Assembly (NCBI GenBank): GCA_024742305.1
Contig: JANSYQ010000002.1
Location: 1 to 64,000 of the forward strand
Direction: 5' to 3'
DNA: 64,000 nucleotides
Source: a bacterium
GTDB taxonomy: Bacteria; Bacteroidota; Bacteroidia; Flavobacteriales_D; Crocinitomicaceae
Shown: piece after piece, positions 39,187 to 49,235 of the stretch
How positions within the stretch are numbered: the first letter of the stretch is position 1
How the letters are laid out: every line of letters starts with the position of its first letter
Notes under the pieces: model-generated
Told to the model about the DNA's origin: nothing
Seen by the model: only the letters and a program-made list of their open reading frames with translations
Databases searched by the model: none
Made by a program: the position numbers and the translations under genes

Positions 39187-42045
39187 CTAACAATACTTAC
39201 AGAAAGAGAAAAACCCTGTATCCGTGTGTTGGAAAGGGATATCGGTGTCGTAAACGTGCTCTAAAATTGTTTGAAGATACGTTGGGAAGGCGTCTACGGC
39301 ATCTTGCATACTGATAGACTTTGTATCTAAGTAGAAAGGTTCACTTTTTCCGGAAACAAGCGAAATGATGGTCGGATCTGCTAATTTGCCCTCATTTTTT
39401 TGATACAGAAAAGCGTATTGCAATAATTGGAGTACGTGCTTTTTGTTGGACATCGTTTCCACTATTTGATCGGCGTCGATATCATTTTTTCGCATTTCGA
39501 CATCGGTTTTTTGTACGCGCCCAGTTTTGTAATCGACAATTCGTATGCGTTCCCCAATTCTATCAATCCGGTCTATGATACCGCGAAGGCGTACTTTTTT
39601 CTCCTTTCCTCTTACGTTTACCGAAACGGTAGCTTCGTACTCCTTCTCCAATGCCTCAATGTACACAGGTTCGGTTTGCTGAGACAAGAACGCGATTTCA
39701 GATTTCAAAAAGCGTTCTGTTAACTCCATCGCCATTTGGTAGGACAATAGATTTTTCCCTTTCATGAATGCAGACTCCTGATTATTGAAGTGCTTCATGA
39801 ATTCTTTGTGGAGAACGAGAGGATATTCCTTGAGCATTTTTTCAACGTCGAAGGAAGTAATTGCTACCATTCCTTGGGCATCTCGACCGTCTCCATGATC
39901 CAAGTTTTTGTCAATCGATCTTCGAGCCTGCCGAGAGGTCGGCTGAGAAGAAACAAACGGCTCATATAAGATTTCCAGCGTATTGTGAATGAACGTTCCG
40001 AAAGTGCTGTGCTCTACTTCTTCCTCGACGGTAGTTGCTTCTCCAAAATCCATCACATAACGGAAATAGAAATCTAGCGGACAAGTGAGATATTTCTTCA
40101 ACATTGAAGCCGAGGTAGAGCCTTCGAACAATTCATCCAAGCGAGCGAATAACTCAGGCGTTTTTTCAATCTCGCGATACAATTCTTCTCTCGAAGTCTT
40201 CAAAGAATAAATGCGTTTGTTCAGTCGCATGTTTGGATTTACGCGCGCCAATTCCATCTCCAACTGCATCAAATATCGACTAGGCTCGTTGCTTCCAATA
40301 GATTCATCCGCACTTGTGTAGGTCACCAATAATTCCTCACAATGGTGCAATAAACGATAAAAGTGGTGGGCGAAGATGCCTTGTTTTTCCCGTGGTGTTG
40401 GAAGTTCCAAATAACGGCGTAAATCCATTGGAATGAGTGTTTGAATAGAATTGGTTGGCGGTAACATTCCTTCGTTCATACCTAGGCAGATAATCCTTTT
40501 GAAGTCGAGTCCGCGCGTTTCCAGCATTCCCATAATTTGAAGTCCGTCTGTTGGATTTCCATGATAAGCAATACTCTTTCGGGACCAATGTTGATGGAAA
40601 AGCAGTCGGAAACTTTTCAGTTGCATGCTAGGCAATCCTTCGTTCACAAGGTTTTCCATTTCGAGAAGCGCACTATCGAAGCATTGCAACATCGCTCGTT
40701 CAAATGCCATGGTATCCGAAAGGTTGGCGTACAATCGTTGGTTCATCTCTCGGAACAAGGTCATCGCACTGCCCCAGTTTTCGTTCCAGTCGGTGGTGAT
40801 GCACTGCAATAGTTCCTTGGCGATTCCTTGTAATTCAATTGTATCGACATTCAAGAAAATCCGATTGCACTCAATGATTTCGTGTTCCAACTGCAATTGC
40901 GCTGCTTTTTCCTCCTCCGTACAAACTGCCTGTACTAAAGGATGATTCCAAAAGGCCTGTAAATCTTGAAAGTACAGCGCTTGGGTTCTAAACCTTGCTT
41001 TGTTTTCCTGAATACCGAAGACGAGATCTACCCAAGTTTTAATGGCTGTATTCCGAATGGGAAGTCCGAGCGAGATATTTGCCTTACCAATGGATTTTGG
41101 AAGGTTTTTTACCATGGGAGCGATCAAGGATTCATCCGCAAGAAGCAGCACGGTATCGTTCAATTCCTCCTTTGACAATGCTGCCAATGCCGTAGCGGCC
41201 ACCTTAACCTGACCGGTTTTCTGAACAGATTCTATGACATTTACGTCCATCGGTTTCAAGGAAAGGACATCCTGCACTCGTGGTAGTTTCGGTTCGTCCA
41301 AAAACGATGATATCTCTCGTAGAAAAGTGCCTGCTTCGTGTGTTTTCTTTTCGTAGTAGAACGTATCTGCATCCAATAAATAATGTCCTCGACCGTAGCG
41401 AACCAATTGCCGCACAATACTCATTTCCGCTTTGGATAGCGCGTTGAATCCAGCGAAAACGAAATGATGTTCTTTATCTTCTTGAAACACGGGTTGAATA
41501 TCCTCGGCGAGTGCTTTGTATGCGCTTCCCATGTAACATTGTTCGTTCGCATCAAGCTTTTTGTTCAACGCGTAGTAATAACCGGGAAGGCGATCCCAAA
41601 ACTCCATGAATCGCTTTTGACTGGCGGTTAACTCTTGCTCACCGAAGCTCCAATTTTCAATTTCTTTGATGTCCGCCAAATTTCTGAAAACTTGTTTCGC
41701 ATCAAGCAAGTAACGATCAATTTCATTGAAATCAGAAAGCAAAATATTCCCCCAATTTAGAAACTCTTCGAACGATCGGTCCTCTTCTGTTTTGGCCTGC
41801 TCCAGTTGGATTTCAAACAGAGCGAGTAAAGCCCGTGTAGAATCAATCACTGTTCGTTTAGATAATTGGCGTACCCATCGATCCATGGTGATCATTTCAG
41901 GCGCTAAAATGGGTTTTCTGGCGGCTTCCACTAATGCTTTGGAAACGAATTTACGCATCCGTTCAGAGGGCAGAATTAGCGTCACATGCGCGAGATCAAG
42001 ATCTTGCTCCTTGATATAGTTGGCTATGTATTGAGTAAAGGTCAT
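39187..42045 (-). CDS. PD-(D/E)XK nuclease superfamily protein (AddB/inactivated-helicase-like)
   Basis: C-terminal RLRGIIDRIDRIGERIRIVDYKTGRV nuclease motif; helicase-like middle. Confidence 0.85.
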   Translation of the reverse strand: MTFTQYIANYIKEQDLDLAHVTLILPSERMRKFVSKALVEAARKPILAPEMITMDRWVRQLSKRTVIDSTRALLALFEIQLEQAKTEEDRSFEEFLNWGNILLSDFNEIDRYLLDAKQVFRNLADIKEIENWSFGEQELTASQKRFMEFWDRLPGYYYALNKKLDANEQCYMGSAYKALAEDIQPVFQEDKEHHFVFAGFNALSKAEMSIVRQLVRYGRGHYLLDADTFYYEKKTHEAGTFLREISSFLDEPKLPRVQDVLSLKPMDVNVIESVQKTGQVKVAATALAALSKEELNDTVLLLADESLIAPMVKNLPKSIGKANISLGLPIRNTAIKTWVDLVFGIQENKARFRTQALYFQDLQAFWNHPLVQAVCTEEEKAAQLQLEHEIIECNRIFLNVDTIELQGIAKELLQCITTDWNENWGSAMTLFREMNQRLYANLSDTMAFERAMLQCFDSALLEMENLVNEGLPSMQLKSFRLLFHQHWSRKSIAYHGNPTDGLQIMGMLETRGLDFKRIICLGMNEGMLPPTNSIQTLIPMDLRRYLELPTPREKQGIFAHHFYRLLHHCEELLVTYTSADESIGSNEPSRYLMQLEMELARVNPNMRLNKRIYSLKTSREELYREIEKTPELFARLDELFEGSTSASMLKKYLTCPLDFYFRYVMDFGEATTVEEEVEHSTFGTFIHNTLEILYEPFVSSQPTSRQARRSIDKNLDHGDGRDAQGMVAITSFDVEKMLKEYPLVLHKEFMKHFNNQESAFMKGKNLLSYQMAMELTERFLKSEIAFLSQQTEPVYIEALEKEYEATVSVNVRGKEKKVRLRGIIDRIDRIGERIRIVDYKTGRVQKTDVEMRKNDIDADQIVETMSNKKHVLQLLQYAFLYQKNEGKLADPTIISLVSGKSEPFYLDTKSISMQDAVDAFPTYLQTILEHVYDTDIPFQHTDTGFFSFCKYC
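39919..39945. repeat. Copy of the dispersed CTCGAGCCTGTCGAGA palindrome family, in frame inside the CDS
   Basis: TTCGAGCCTGCCGAGAGGTCGG compared with CTCGAGCCTGTCGAGAAGTGA near 32864. Confidence 0.6.
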
Positions 42046-43185
42046 TTACACTTTTCGCGTTAGAAAGTTCCAGTAAGTTGATTTGTTTAGCACCGACGTT
42101 TTTGCCTCGGGATACAACTCTTCAAAGGACTTTGGAATCTTCACTTTCTTTCGTGTGGCATAGCTAAATATCGATGGATCGGCTTTGTACGCCATGAGGG
42201 TTTCAGCACCTTTTTCAATGAAGTCCATTTGTTGGCGCGTATGAGTTCTCCAGAAGTATAATTCCTTGTCCATTTTATGCGTTCGAATCCACTTGACGCG
42301 CTCGGAAATCATGTAGTTCCGCCAAAGTGCATCCAAGTCATTGCGGAACTCCGGCTTATGAAAATTTTGAATCAATGCATTCCGTATTCCGTTATCCTGG
42401 AAGTAAATACAATGTGTTTTCTTTAGTTCGTAGCGGTGTCCGTTGTAAAAGGACGGCAATCGAATCAATAAAAACGCCTTTTCAAATAGGTCGATATAGC
42501 GCTCAATCGTTTCATTATCTACGCCGCAACGTTGAGCTACATCGTTGTAGGATATTGGCTCACCACATTGGAAGGCCAATATTTTGAGCATTTTCATCAA
42601 CTTATCGGCTTTGTTTACGCGATCCTTTGCTCCTAATTGTGTGTGCAACACATCGTCGATGAGATCGGTCAGATGTTTGGATGCGTTATCGAGATCGCTC
42701 AACACGTTCGGGTAATTCCCGAAAATCAGGCGTTCCTCGAGCAGTTCCACCTCATGTGTCAACCCGAAATGTTGCGCTGCTTCGCTAAAAGAAGGTGCAT
42801 ACAGTGAAAACAGCATACCTTCCATCTCCAATGCCGTACGTAACTCAGGGTCCATCATGGGTGGATAGGAGCAAGTGACGATCAAAGTTGCTTTGAGATC
42901 ACCTACAAGGGTCATTTCCAAAATTGATTGCAAATTTGGTAAGAACTGGGCCTGACGAAGAATCAGGAATGGTTCGGTATATTCCGCGAGCTGCCCCGGA
43001 TTTTCTTCCACCGATTTTCGCACGCTCTTTTGTGATAGGTCGATGATGGAAAACGATTGTGAATTCTCTTGCAGAGTACTCGCAATTAAGGTTTGCTTTC
43101 CGGCTCCTTTCGGTCCCTCAATAAGAACGAGTTTACTTTTGGAAATGGCTTCAGAAACTGCCGCATGAATGCCGCGTTGAATCAT
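42046..43185 (-). CDS. AAA ATPase with DUF4143-type C-terminus
   Basis: LIEGPKGAGKQTLIA Walker A; winged helix then HRYELKKTHCIYFQDNGIRNALIQNF. Confidence 0.85.
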   Translation of the reverse strand: MIQRGIHAAVSEAISKSKLVLIEGPKGAGKQTLIASTLQENSQSFSIIDLSQKSVRKSVEENPGQLAEYTEPFLILRQAQFLPNLQSILEMTLVGDLKATLIVTCSYPPMMDPELRTALEMEGMLFSLYAPSFSEAAQHFGLTHEVELLEERLIFGNYPNVLSDLDNASKHLTDLIDDVLHTQLGAKDRVNKADKLMKMLKILAFQCGEPISYNDVAQRCGVDNETIERYIDLFEKAFLLIRLPSFYNGHRYELKKTHCIYFQDNGIRNALIQNFHKPEFRNDLDALWRNYMISERVKWIRTHKMDKELYFWRTHTRQQMDFIEKGAETLMAYKADPSIFSYATRKKVKIPKSFEELYPEAKTSVLNKSTYWNFLTRKV

Positions 43186-43346
43186 AGTGCTGTTTTCTTT
43201 CGAAGATAACTTTTTTGGTTAGTTAATCGCTTTTTATTGTTGAATTTTGCGTTTTATCAGGATTGCTTGAGTATTTGAGCGCTTCGCTTTTCGACAGTTT
43301 GACTTTTCGACAAGTCAAAAAATCGAACAGTCAAAATATCTACTCC

Positions 43347-44573
43347 CTACTCCATTCTGAACGTATCAAAAAAGCGAAAGGCGCGGGGGGAGTTCATGAA
43401 TTTATTTCCTCCAAATGCTTTGAGAACAATGACGTATTCTTCTGTGAGTAAAACGCGCATCCATGACATGGAATTGTCCCAGTATTCTTGCCCCAAACCT
43501 TGAATGGCTTCACCTCCATTTGGAAGCTCAATTTTCTCGTAAGGGCTTTCTTCAGGACTTGGTAAATATTCTGCTGCTGCATCCTCCCAAGAATCGATAT
43601 CCAAACGATCGTACACCTCAATGGAGTAGGAATTTCCCTGTCCGAATTCACGGTAAATACTGCTTACATGTTGTTCATCATAAAGACCGAGTTCTTGCGG
43701 TTTGCCAGGAAAAGAAATGGTCAGTCCAAGAGAATCGACGGAGTACTCATAGGTTCGCATCGCCTTAACTGCTTTTTCAGCCAGGGTTCGATGTTCGGCA
43801 TACGTGGCTTCTATTTTTCGTACGGTGTACCCTTTTTGCCCAAGAAGACTTATGATGCCTTGATCTCCAGCTAAATGCCCGGCTCCCACTGCGCAGAAAA
43901 CAGATTTCTCCGAAAGTACTTGTTCCAATGAGTCCACCATACTGATATTTCTGTCTGTAATCAACGATTGATAATATCTTGGAACAATAGATAGTGAGGT
44001 CTTTACAAAATCATTGAGTCCGTAAATATCCCCCTCTAAATACAGTCCTATCATTTCTTCCTTCGTGGATAGAATGGCGCCAAGATTTCCTTCTTCGAAG
44101 TCGAAAGAGGAGTAATCGCTAATGTCAGGAACGACATTCATTTGAAATTCAATGGTCTCTAACGGATAGAACTCCTTCCCTGCATTGAAGCAATACTGCT
44201 GGAAATATGCATCTAAAAATTGTGGCATTCCATCCTCATCGCCATACGCAGATTTACTCGCTCGTGCATTGCTTGTGTAAGGCTTACCATCGCTATCAAA
44301 CTTTAGTTTGACGTTTCCTTTACGAGCATCGAAAGTTTCAAAAATGGAGAAGATGTCTGTTTCTAGAGAAATAACCTCCGCTTGATCCATCGCATAGTAA
44401 ACGCTGTCGGGTAATTGAAACAAGCGTTTATCATTGGAATGCATGCTGCCGAATAGATACGATTTCTTACCATTTTTTGCTTTCACCTCCCACAATAATG
44501 CATAATGTTCCTGCTGTCCAAATGAAAATCCGGAAGAAAGAAGAACGAATAAGAGGATCAAAATTGACTTCAT
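43347..44573 (-). CDS. TraB/GumN family protein
   Basis: LLWEVKAKNGKKSYLFGSMHSND; VFCAVGAGHLAGDQGIISLLGQKGYTVRKI; ATG 44573 gives the signal peptide. Confidence 0.85.
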   Translation of the reverse strand: MKSILILLFVLLSSGFSFGQQEHYALLWEVKAKNGKKSYLFGSMHSNDKRLFQLPDSVYYAMDQAEVISLETDIFSIFETFDARKGNVKLKFDSDGKPYTSNARASKSAYGDEDGMPQFLDAYFQQYCFNAGKEFYPLETIEFQMNVVPDISDYSSFDFEEGNLGAILSTKEEMIGLYLEGDIYGLNDFVKTSLSIVPRYYQSLITDRNISMVDSLEQVLSEKSVFCAVGAGHLAGDQGIISLLGQKGYTVRKIEATYAEHRTLAEKAVKAMRTYEYSVDSLGLTISFPGKPQELGLYDEQHVSSIYREFGQGNSYSIEVYDRLDIDSWEDAAAEYLPSPEESPYEKIELPNGGEAIQGLGQEYWDNSMSWMRVLLTEEYVIVLKAFGGNKFMNSPRAFRFFDTFRME

Positions 44574-44587
44574 AGCACTACAACGCA

Positions 44588-45820
44588 TCAAAAAATGAGC
44601 CGCTCTATCAGCTGATCTCCAAATGCATAGGGAATATACGCCAAATTTGGGATTTCTTTGGTAAGAATCACAGGAGATTTTTTACCGAGTGAGATTGTAC
44701 CGTGTGTATCGGACAAATCCATGGCATAAGCGGCATTGATGGTAAGTGCGTTAAGCGCTTCCTCTGGGGTCATTTTCATTTTTACGCAAGCCAAGGACCA
44801 AACGAAGCTAAGGTTTCCACTTGGTGTAGACCCTGGATTGAAGTCACTTGCGAGTGCCACAGGCAGATCGTTGTCCATTAGCCTTCTAGCATCACCATAA
44901 GGAATAGAAAGGAAATGAGAACAACTTGGTAAAATAGTTGGCATGGTAGACCCTGACTTTAACGCTTCGATATCGGCATCTTCCAATTCCTCCAAATGAT
45001 CTACGGATAAGGCGCCCAACTCTACGGCTTTGGCTATTCCTCCGAGGGCAGAAAATTGATTCACGTGCACTTTGGGTTTGAGTCCAATCTTGATTCCTGC
45101 CTCTAAAATCTCCGCCATCTCATCCACAGAGAAATAGTTGCGCTCACAAAAAACGTCGATGTAATCCGCTAGATTCTCTTCGGCAATTTTCGGTAGCATT
45201 TCGTTGATGATAAGGTCGATATACCCTCGATGATCTTCTTTGAACTCTGCCGGGAAAGCATGCGCTCCCAAGAAGGTTGATTTTATGGCAATCGGACAAG
45301 CTTCCTTCAGTCTCTTGATTACGCGGAGCATTTTCAATTCGGCATCTACCGAAAGTCCGTAACCCGATTTAATTTCCAACGCTCCCGTACCGTAGGACAT
45401 CAATCGTTCTACGCGCTCTTTGGACGCGTCGAACAAATCATCTTCTGACATTTCGGCCAATCGTCGGGCAGAGTTCAATATTCCACCGCCTTTCAAGGCT
45501 ATTTCTTCGTAGGACAAACCATTGATTCGGTCCACGAATTCCTCCTCACGCGACTTGGCAAATACGGTGTGTGTATGTGAGTCGCAAAAAGCTGGAAGCA
45601 CGTACTTTCCTTCCGCGTCGATGACCTCCAAGTCGCGCCAATCGGTAATTCCGCCCCATTCCGACATAGGTCCGTACGCAATGATTTCTCCATCTTCCAA
45701 TGCTAGAAACGCATCTTCGATGATAGGCAGATTTTTCATTTCGGCACCTTTGCGAATCTTTGGTAGATTTTCTCCGCATTGCACCAGTCCTTTAATGTTT
45801 TTGATGAGTGTTTTTGCCAT
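44588..45820 (-). CDS. hutI: Imidazolonepropionase
   Basis: YVLPAFCDSHTHTVFAKSREEEF; ALEIKSGYGLSVDAELKMLRVIKRLKE; ALASDFNPGSTPSGN. Confidence 0.95.
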   Translation of the reverse strand: MAKTLIKNIKGLVQCGENLPKIRKGAEMKNLPIIEDAFLALEDGEIIAYGPMSEWGGITDWRDLEVIDAEGKYVLPAFCDSHTHTVFAKSREEEFVDRINGLSYEEIALKGGGILNSARRLAEMSEDDLFDASKERVERLMSYGTGALEIKSGYGLSVDAELKMLRVIKRLKEACPIAIKSTFLGAHAFPAEFKEDHRGYIDLIINEMLPKIAEENLADYIDVFCERNYFSVDEMAEILEAGIKIGLKPKVHVNQFSALGGIAKAVELGALSVDHLEELEDADIEALKSGSTMPTILPSCSHFLSIPYGDARRLMDNDLPVALASDFNPGSTPSGNLSFVWSLACVKMKMTPEEALNALTINAAYAMDLSDTHGTISLGKKSPVILTKEIPNLAYIPYAFGDQLIERLIF

Positions 45821-45923
45821 GAGGCAATGTTAATGAAAATAGACTAAAGACAATCAGACTTTAGACAAAAGACCTCGTGCTCTCGAAGTGCAATGATAAC
45901 CCACTTGTTTTTTTATTCGTCAA

Positions 45924-45954
45924 TTTGGTCAATTAAAGAAAATAGGTATCTTTG
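45924..45954 (+). promoter_or_regulatory. Bacteroidota promoter TTTG-N19-TATCTTTG upstream of tRNA-Leu
   Basis: Close match to -33/-7 consensus, 25 bp before the tRNA. Confidence 0.65.
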
Positions 45955-45979
45955 CGCTCGCTCTATCAGAGAAAAGTAT

Positions 45980-46061
45980 GCCTGGGTGGCGGAACTGGTA
46001 GACGCGCTGGATTCAAAATCCAGTTCCTTCGGGAGTGAGGGTTCGATTCCCTCCCCAGGTA
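45980..46061 (+). tRNA. tRNA-Leu (anticodon CAA)
   Basis: Acceptor GCCTGGG/CCCAGGT, anticodon arm CTGGA-TTCAAAA-TCCAG, long variable arm, GGTTCGATTCC T-arm; CCA not encoded. Confidence 0.93.
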
Positions 46062-46117
46062 CGAAAGTCAGAGTGAGAAATGAGAGTGAGAGCGATCATT
46101 GAAACTCTGACTTTTTT
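46059..46117 (+). repeat. 59-bp direct repeat copy 1, containing an 11-bp stem terminator (AAAGTCAGAGT...ACTCTGACTTT, T8)
   Basis: 58/59 identity with 46599-46657. Confidence 0.95.
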
Positions 46118-46190
46118 TTCGCTCTCAAACCCCAACTCACATTTTTTTAATTCAACATTTTAGGTAACTTAATTTAGAAACCTACCTACT

Positions 46191-46544
46191 ATGTTTGATT
46201 TTGAAAAACTTACTATTTACAAAAAAGCGAAACTCTTTAATTCACAAATTCGATCATTTATCGACTCCACTCCATTGGACCGTACAACGAAAGATCAACT
46301 AAGACGTGCCTCATTCAGCATTGTTTTGAATATTGCTGAGGGGTCAGGCAGATTTACTAATCCAGATCGGAGGAATTTCTTCGTGATTGCGAGAAGTTCT
46401 GCTTTTGAATGTGTTGCAATTCTTGATATCTTAAAAGATGAGCAGACCTTAGATCAAACACAATATGAAAACTTTTACACGAACGCCGAGGAAATCTCAA
46501 AAATCCTTTTCGCCTTGATAAAAAATCTTAGTGTTAAACCCTAA
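46191..46544 (+). CDS. Four helix bundle protein (S23/IVP/bAvd-like)
   Basis: FEKLTIYKKAKLFNSQI...LRRASFSIVLNIAEGSGRFTNPDRRNFFVIARSSAFECVAIL. Confidence 0.93.
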   Translation: MFDFEKLTIYKKAKLFNSQIRSFIDSTPLDRTTKDQLRRASFSIVLNIAEGSGRFTNPDRRNFFVIARSSAFECVAILDILKDEQTLDQTQYENFYTNAEEISKILFALIKNLSVKP

Positions 46545-46598
46545 GTATATTCTCAATTTCCTTATGGATGTTTTGGTTCGATAATTGTTCCGCTCCGA

Positions 46599-46657
46599 GT
46601 ACGAAAGTCAGAGTGAGAAATGAGAGTGAGAGCGATCATTGACACTCTGACTTTTTT
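46599..46657 (+). repeat. 59-bp direct repeat copy 2, terminator hairpin with extended stem
   Basis: One substitution relative to copy 1, 540 bp away. Confidence 0.95.
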
Positions 46658-46807
46658 CTTTTATACTCACTCTGAGGCTCAAACTTACTGAGGATCAAAC
46701 CAATTAAACTGAACATAACTTTGCTGAAAGCGCTAGGGGTTATCACAAACTCTCCTTTATTTCACTGTACTTTTCCGTAACTTTCATCTTTGTTCTATCT
46801 TGAACTC

Positions 46808-47761
46808 ATGAAAACACTCCTATTTTTTTGTGTTTTGTTCCTTACAAGAGCTGCTTTCGGCCAAACCGATACCATCAATCAATTGGATGGCAATGGTCTA
46901 AAACAAGGGTATTGGATTCATTATGGAGAAGAGCATCTAGATCAAGGATTTCCTCTCAATGCCATTTATTCAGAAGGCGTATATGTAAATGACAAAAAGC
47001 AAGGTTATTGGAAGAGGTATCATATCAATGGTTCCATACGGCTACTCGGACACTATGAAAATGATAAGCCCTGTGGAGATTACACCAAGTACTTCGAAGA
47101 TGGTACCATCGAGGAGGAAGGTACGTATTGCAACGATAAATATTTCGGAGAACTCAAAAGATACCACCCCAATGGAGTATTGAAGTATCGGTCGAAGTAC
47201 AGTCAAAAAGGAGTAGAAATAGATACCACTTTTTACTATTCGGAAGTTTCAACTGTCCGAAACATGATTATTCATGATTCCGTTATGGGTATCTCACAAG
47301 CGATAAGTTATAATGACTTCGGCGAAATAACTGATTTTACCGTGGAACCATATTCTTGCGAGGAAAAGCCATTTAGACTGAAGAATTTTATTGACACCAC
47401 TCAATCTGTATCTGAAGGTATCGCTGGGACCTATTATTGTATAATGACGTATTCTGGAACGCCTATTTATCAAGAGTTCATTTTAATTATTCACTCAGAC
47501 CTACATTACGAGGTGGTTTCGTATAACTATGAACAATGCTATGGGACGCTACACTCTTTTGAAGGTACAATTACGGATCAAGTAACTGAAATTGAGTTCA
47601 GTGAAAGAGGTCCTTTACCCAAGTACCTCAACAAAGAAAGTTTCGGATTTGAGAGTGTTCCCGTTACGAAATATCGAGACCACCGGGTAACATTTCGATT
47701 TAAAAAAGGAAAATTAAATCCTGATTTTCGGATTCCTAAATCGCCTACATCAGTGAGATAA
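46808..47761 (+). CDS. Exported MORN-variant repeat protein
   Basis: GNGLKQGYWIHYGEE...GVYVNDKKQGYWKRYHINGSIRLLGHYENDKPCGDYTKYFEDGT; ATG 46808. Confidence 0.75.
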   Translation: MKTLLFFCVLFLTRAAFGQTDTINQLDGNGLKQGYWIHYGEEHLDQGFPLNAIYSEGVYVNDKKQGYWKRYHINGSIRLLGHYENDKPCGDYTKYFEDGTIEEEGTYCNDKYFGELKRYHPNGVLKYRSKYSQKGVEIDTTFYYSEVSTVRNMIIHDSVMGISQAISYNDFGEITDFTVEPYSCEEKPFRLKNFIDTTQSVSEGIAGTYYCIMTYSGTPIYQEFILIIHSDLHYEVVSYNYEQCYGTLHSFEGTITDQVTEIEFSERGPLPKYLNKESFGFESVPVTKYRDHRVTFRFKKGKLNPDFRIPKSPTSVR

Positions 47762-48908
47762 AACTTGGCAAGAAGCTTGACACGATTGGAGCAGCTACGG
47801 CAAACGCAACTTTTAAATTTTGAAGTGCACTTTGGGTCATAACCAGCTCTGTTTTCGCTTCTTTTAAATCGAGCGATGCATCCTTTTTCGCACCCTCGTA
47901 GACTTGGTCGAGTAATTCACGACTCTTGGCACGAATGTATAGATGAACGGGAATATAAATCATCGCCAATAAAAACGAGAATAATAATCCATAAGCATAG
48001 CTTACTTCGTCTGGATAAATCTCAAAACCCGGAATGTCGATCGCATCGTTTAATGATGCTCCTAATGCTGTTGAGGTGAGAACAGAAAAAACCACAAGTG
48101 CTGCCATCGTGTGCAAACATCGTTTCAATGTGGCTTCCAACTTATTCAACGCTCTTGAAGCGGCTTCTATAGATCTCTTATCATTCCCTTTCAATGTTAT
48201 CTTGTCTGCAACAACGGGGATGATAAATACCGTAGTAATAATTGGCAGTTGCAAGAAAAGCGTGATGCGTACAACGGCATCCAAAACCCAACCGCCTTCC
48301 AATATCACGCCAAATTTGTCAATAAAATCACTTGGTTTCAGGATATTCCCACCTTGACCTGAAAAGTATCCAGCCGCAGCACCAAAGAGAATAGCCAATC
48401 CCAAACATATTCCAATTATCCTCAGTCTATTTTCTAAATCGACAGTTAGCGTTCTGATTTCATAGACAAAAACTACACAGGCGCCTCCTGCAATACTCAT
48501 CATAATGATGATTAACAACGTCCAATTTAAAAAGGAAGTGTTCTGATGATATGCCGCATCATGAACATCCATAGTAAACGTACTCTTGTGTTTCTTTTTG
48601 TGCCCCGAAACGTGAGACTCAAGCACCGTAGAATCTATTTCAGATGAATCTTGCTCAGGTGTTTCTTTCTGGATATATTTCTTAACCTTGTCGGTGGAGT
48701 CCTTCGAATATTGATTCAAATACGTCACCGTCAGCGTATCATTCTTCGCATGCCCATTGTAGTTAATTACAAACTCTTCAACGTTCTTGGGAACGGGATT
48801 GCTATTATCCATGATTAATTTGAAGCCGACAGAACCTGCGGCTAGCGCAAAAACGACTATGATCAACACATGATACGACTTATAATGTAACTTGTTGACT
48901 TTTTCCAT
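47745..48908 (-). CDS. Membrane hypothetical protein
   Basis: Multiple TM segments; ATG at 48908 (MEKVNKLHYKS). Confidence 0.5.
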   Translation of the reverse strand: MEKVNKLHYKSYHVLIIVVFALAAGSVGFKLIMDNSNPVPKNVEEFVINYNGHAKNDTLTVTYLNQYSKDSTDKVKKYIQKETPEQDSSEIDSTVLESHVSGHKKKHKSTFTMDVHDAAYHQNTSFLNWTLLIIIMMSIAGGACVVFVYEIRTLTVDLENRLRIIGICLGLAILFGAAAGYFSGQGGNILKPSDFIDKFGVILEGGWVLDAVVRITLFLQLPIITTVFIIPVVADKITLKGNDKRSIEAASRALNKLEATLKRCLHTMAALVVFSVLTSTALGASLNDAIDIPGFEIYPDEVSYAYGLLFSFLLAMIYIPVHLYIRAKSRELLDQVYEGAKKDASLDLKEAKTELVMTQSALQNLKVAFAVAAPIVSSFLPSFISLM

Positions 48909-48996
48909 GATATTACTAGTGATGTATGGATAAATGTACAAGAAAAACTTGCAAATCTGACGATTAAGTTAATGGTGAAGTATTTACCTTTATTCC

Positions 48997-49206
48997 ATGG
49001 AAGACATACTCGACATCATTGTAGGCATATTTTCAGGAAATGCCACCACCCTACGCTCCGTTCTTGTGATAGTCGCTGGAGTGCTTCTCATCATTTTCTC
49101 TCCGCTGGGAATTGTCACTTGGATTTTCGGCGCTGGTCTGATCGTTTTGGGTATTGTTTTTCTTGTCATCAGCCTCTTTATGGACTCTAACAAAAAAGAA
49201 AAATAA
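48997..49206 (+). CDS. Small two-TM hypothetical protein
   Basis: MEDILDIIVGIFSGNATTLRSVLVIVAGVLLIIFSPLGIVTWIFGAGLIVLGIVFLVISLFMD. Confidence 0.5.
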   Translation: MEDILDIIVGIFSGNATTLRSVLVIVAGVLLIIFSPLGIVTWIFGAGLIVLGIVFLVISLFMDSNKKEK

Positions 49207-49235
49207 TATCACCATCGGAAGGTAAGCTACACTTT

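Noticed and set aside
46191-46544. S23 protein as an rRNA intervening-sequence gene
   Set aside because: It is not inside a 23S rRNA gene here; only family membership is supported.
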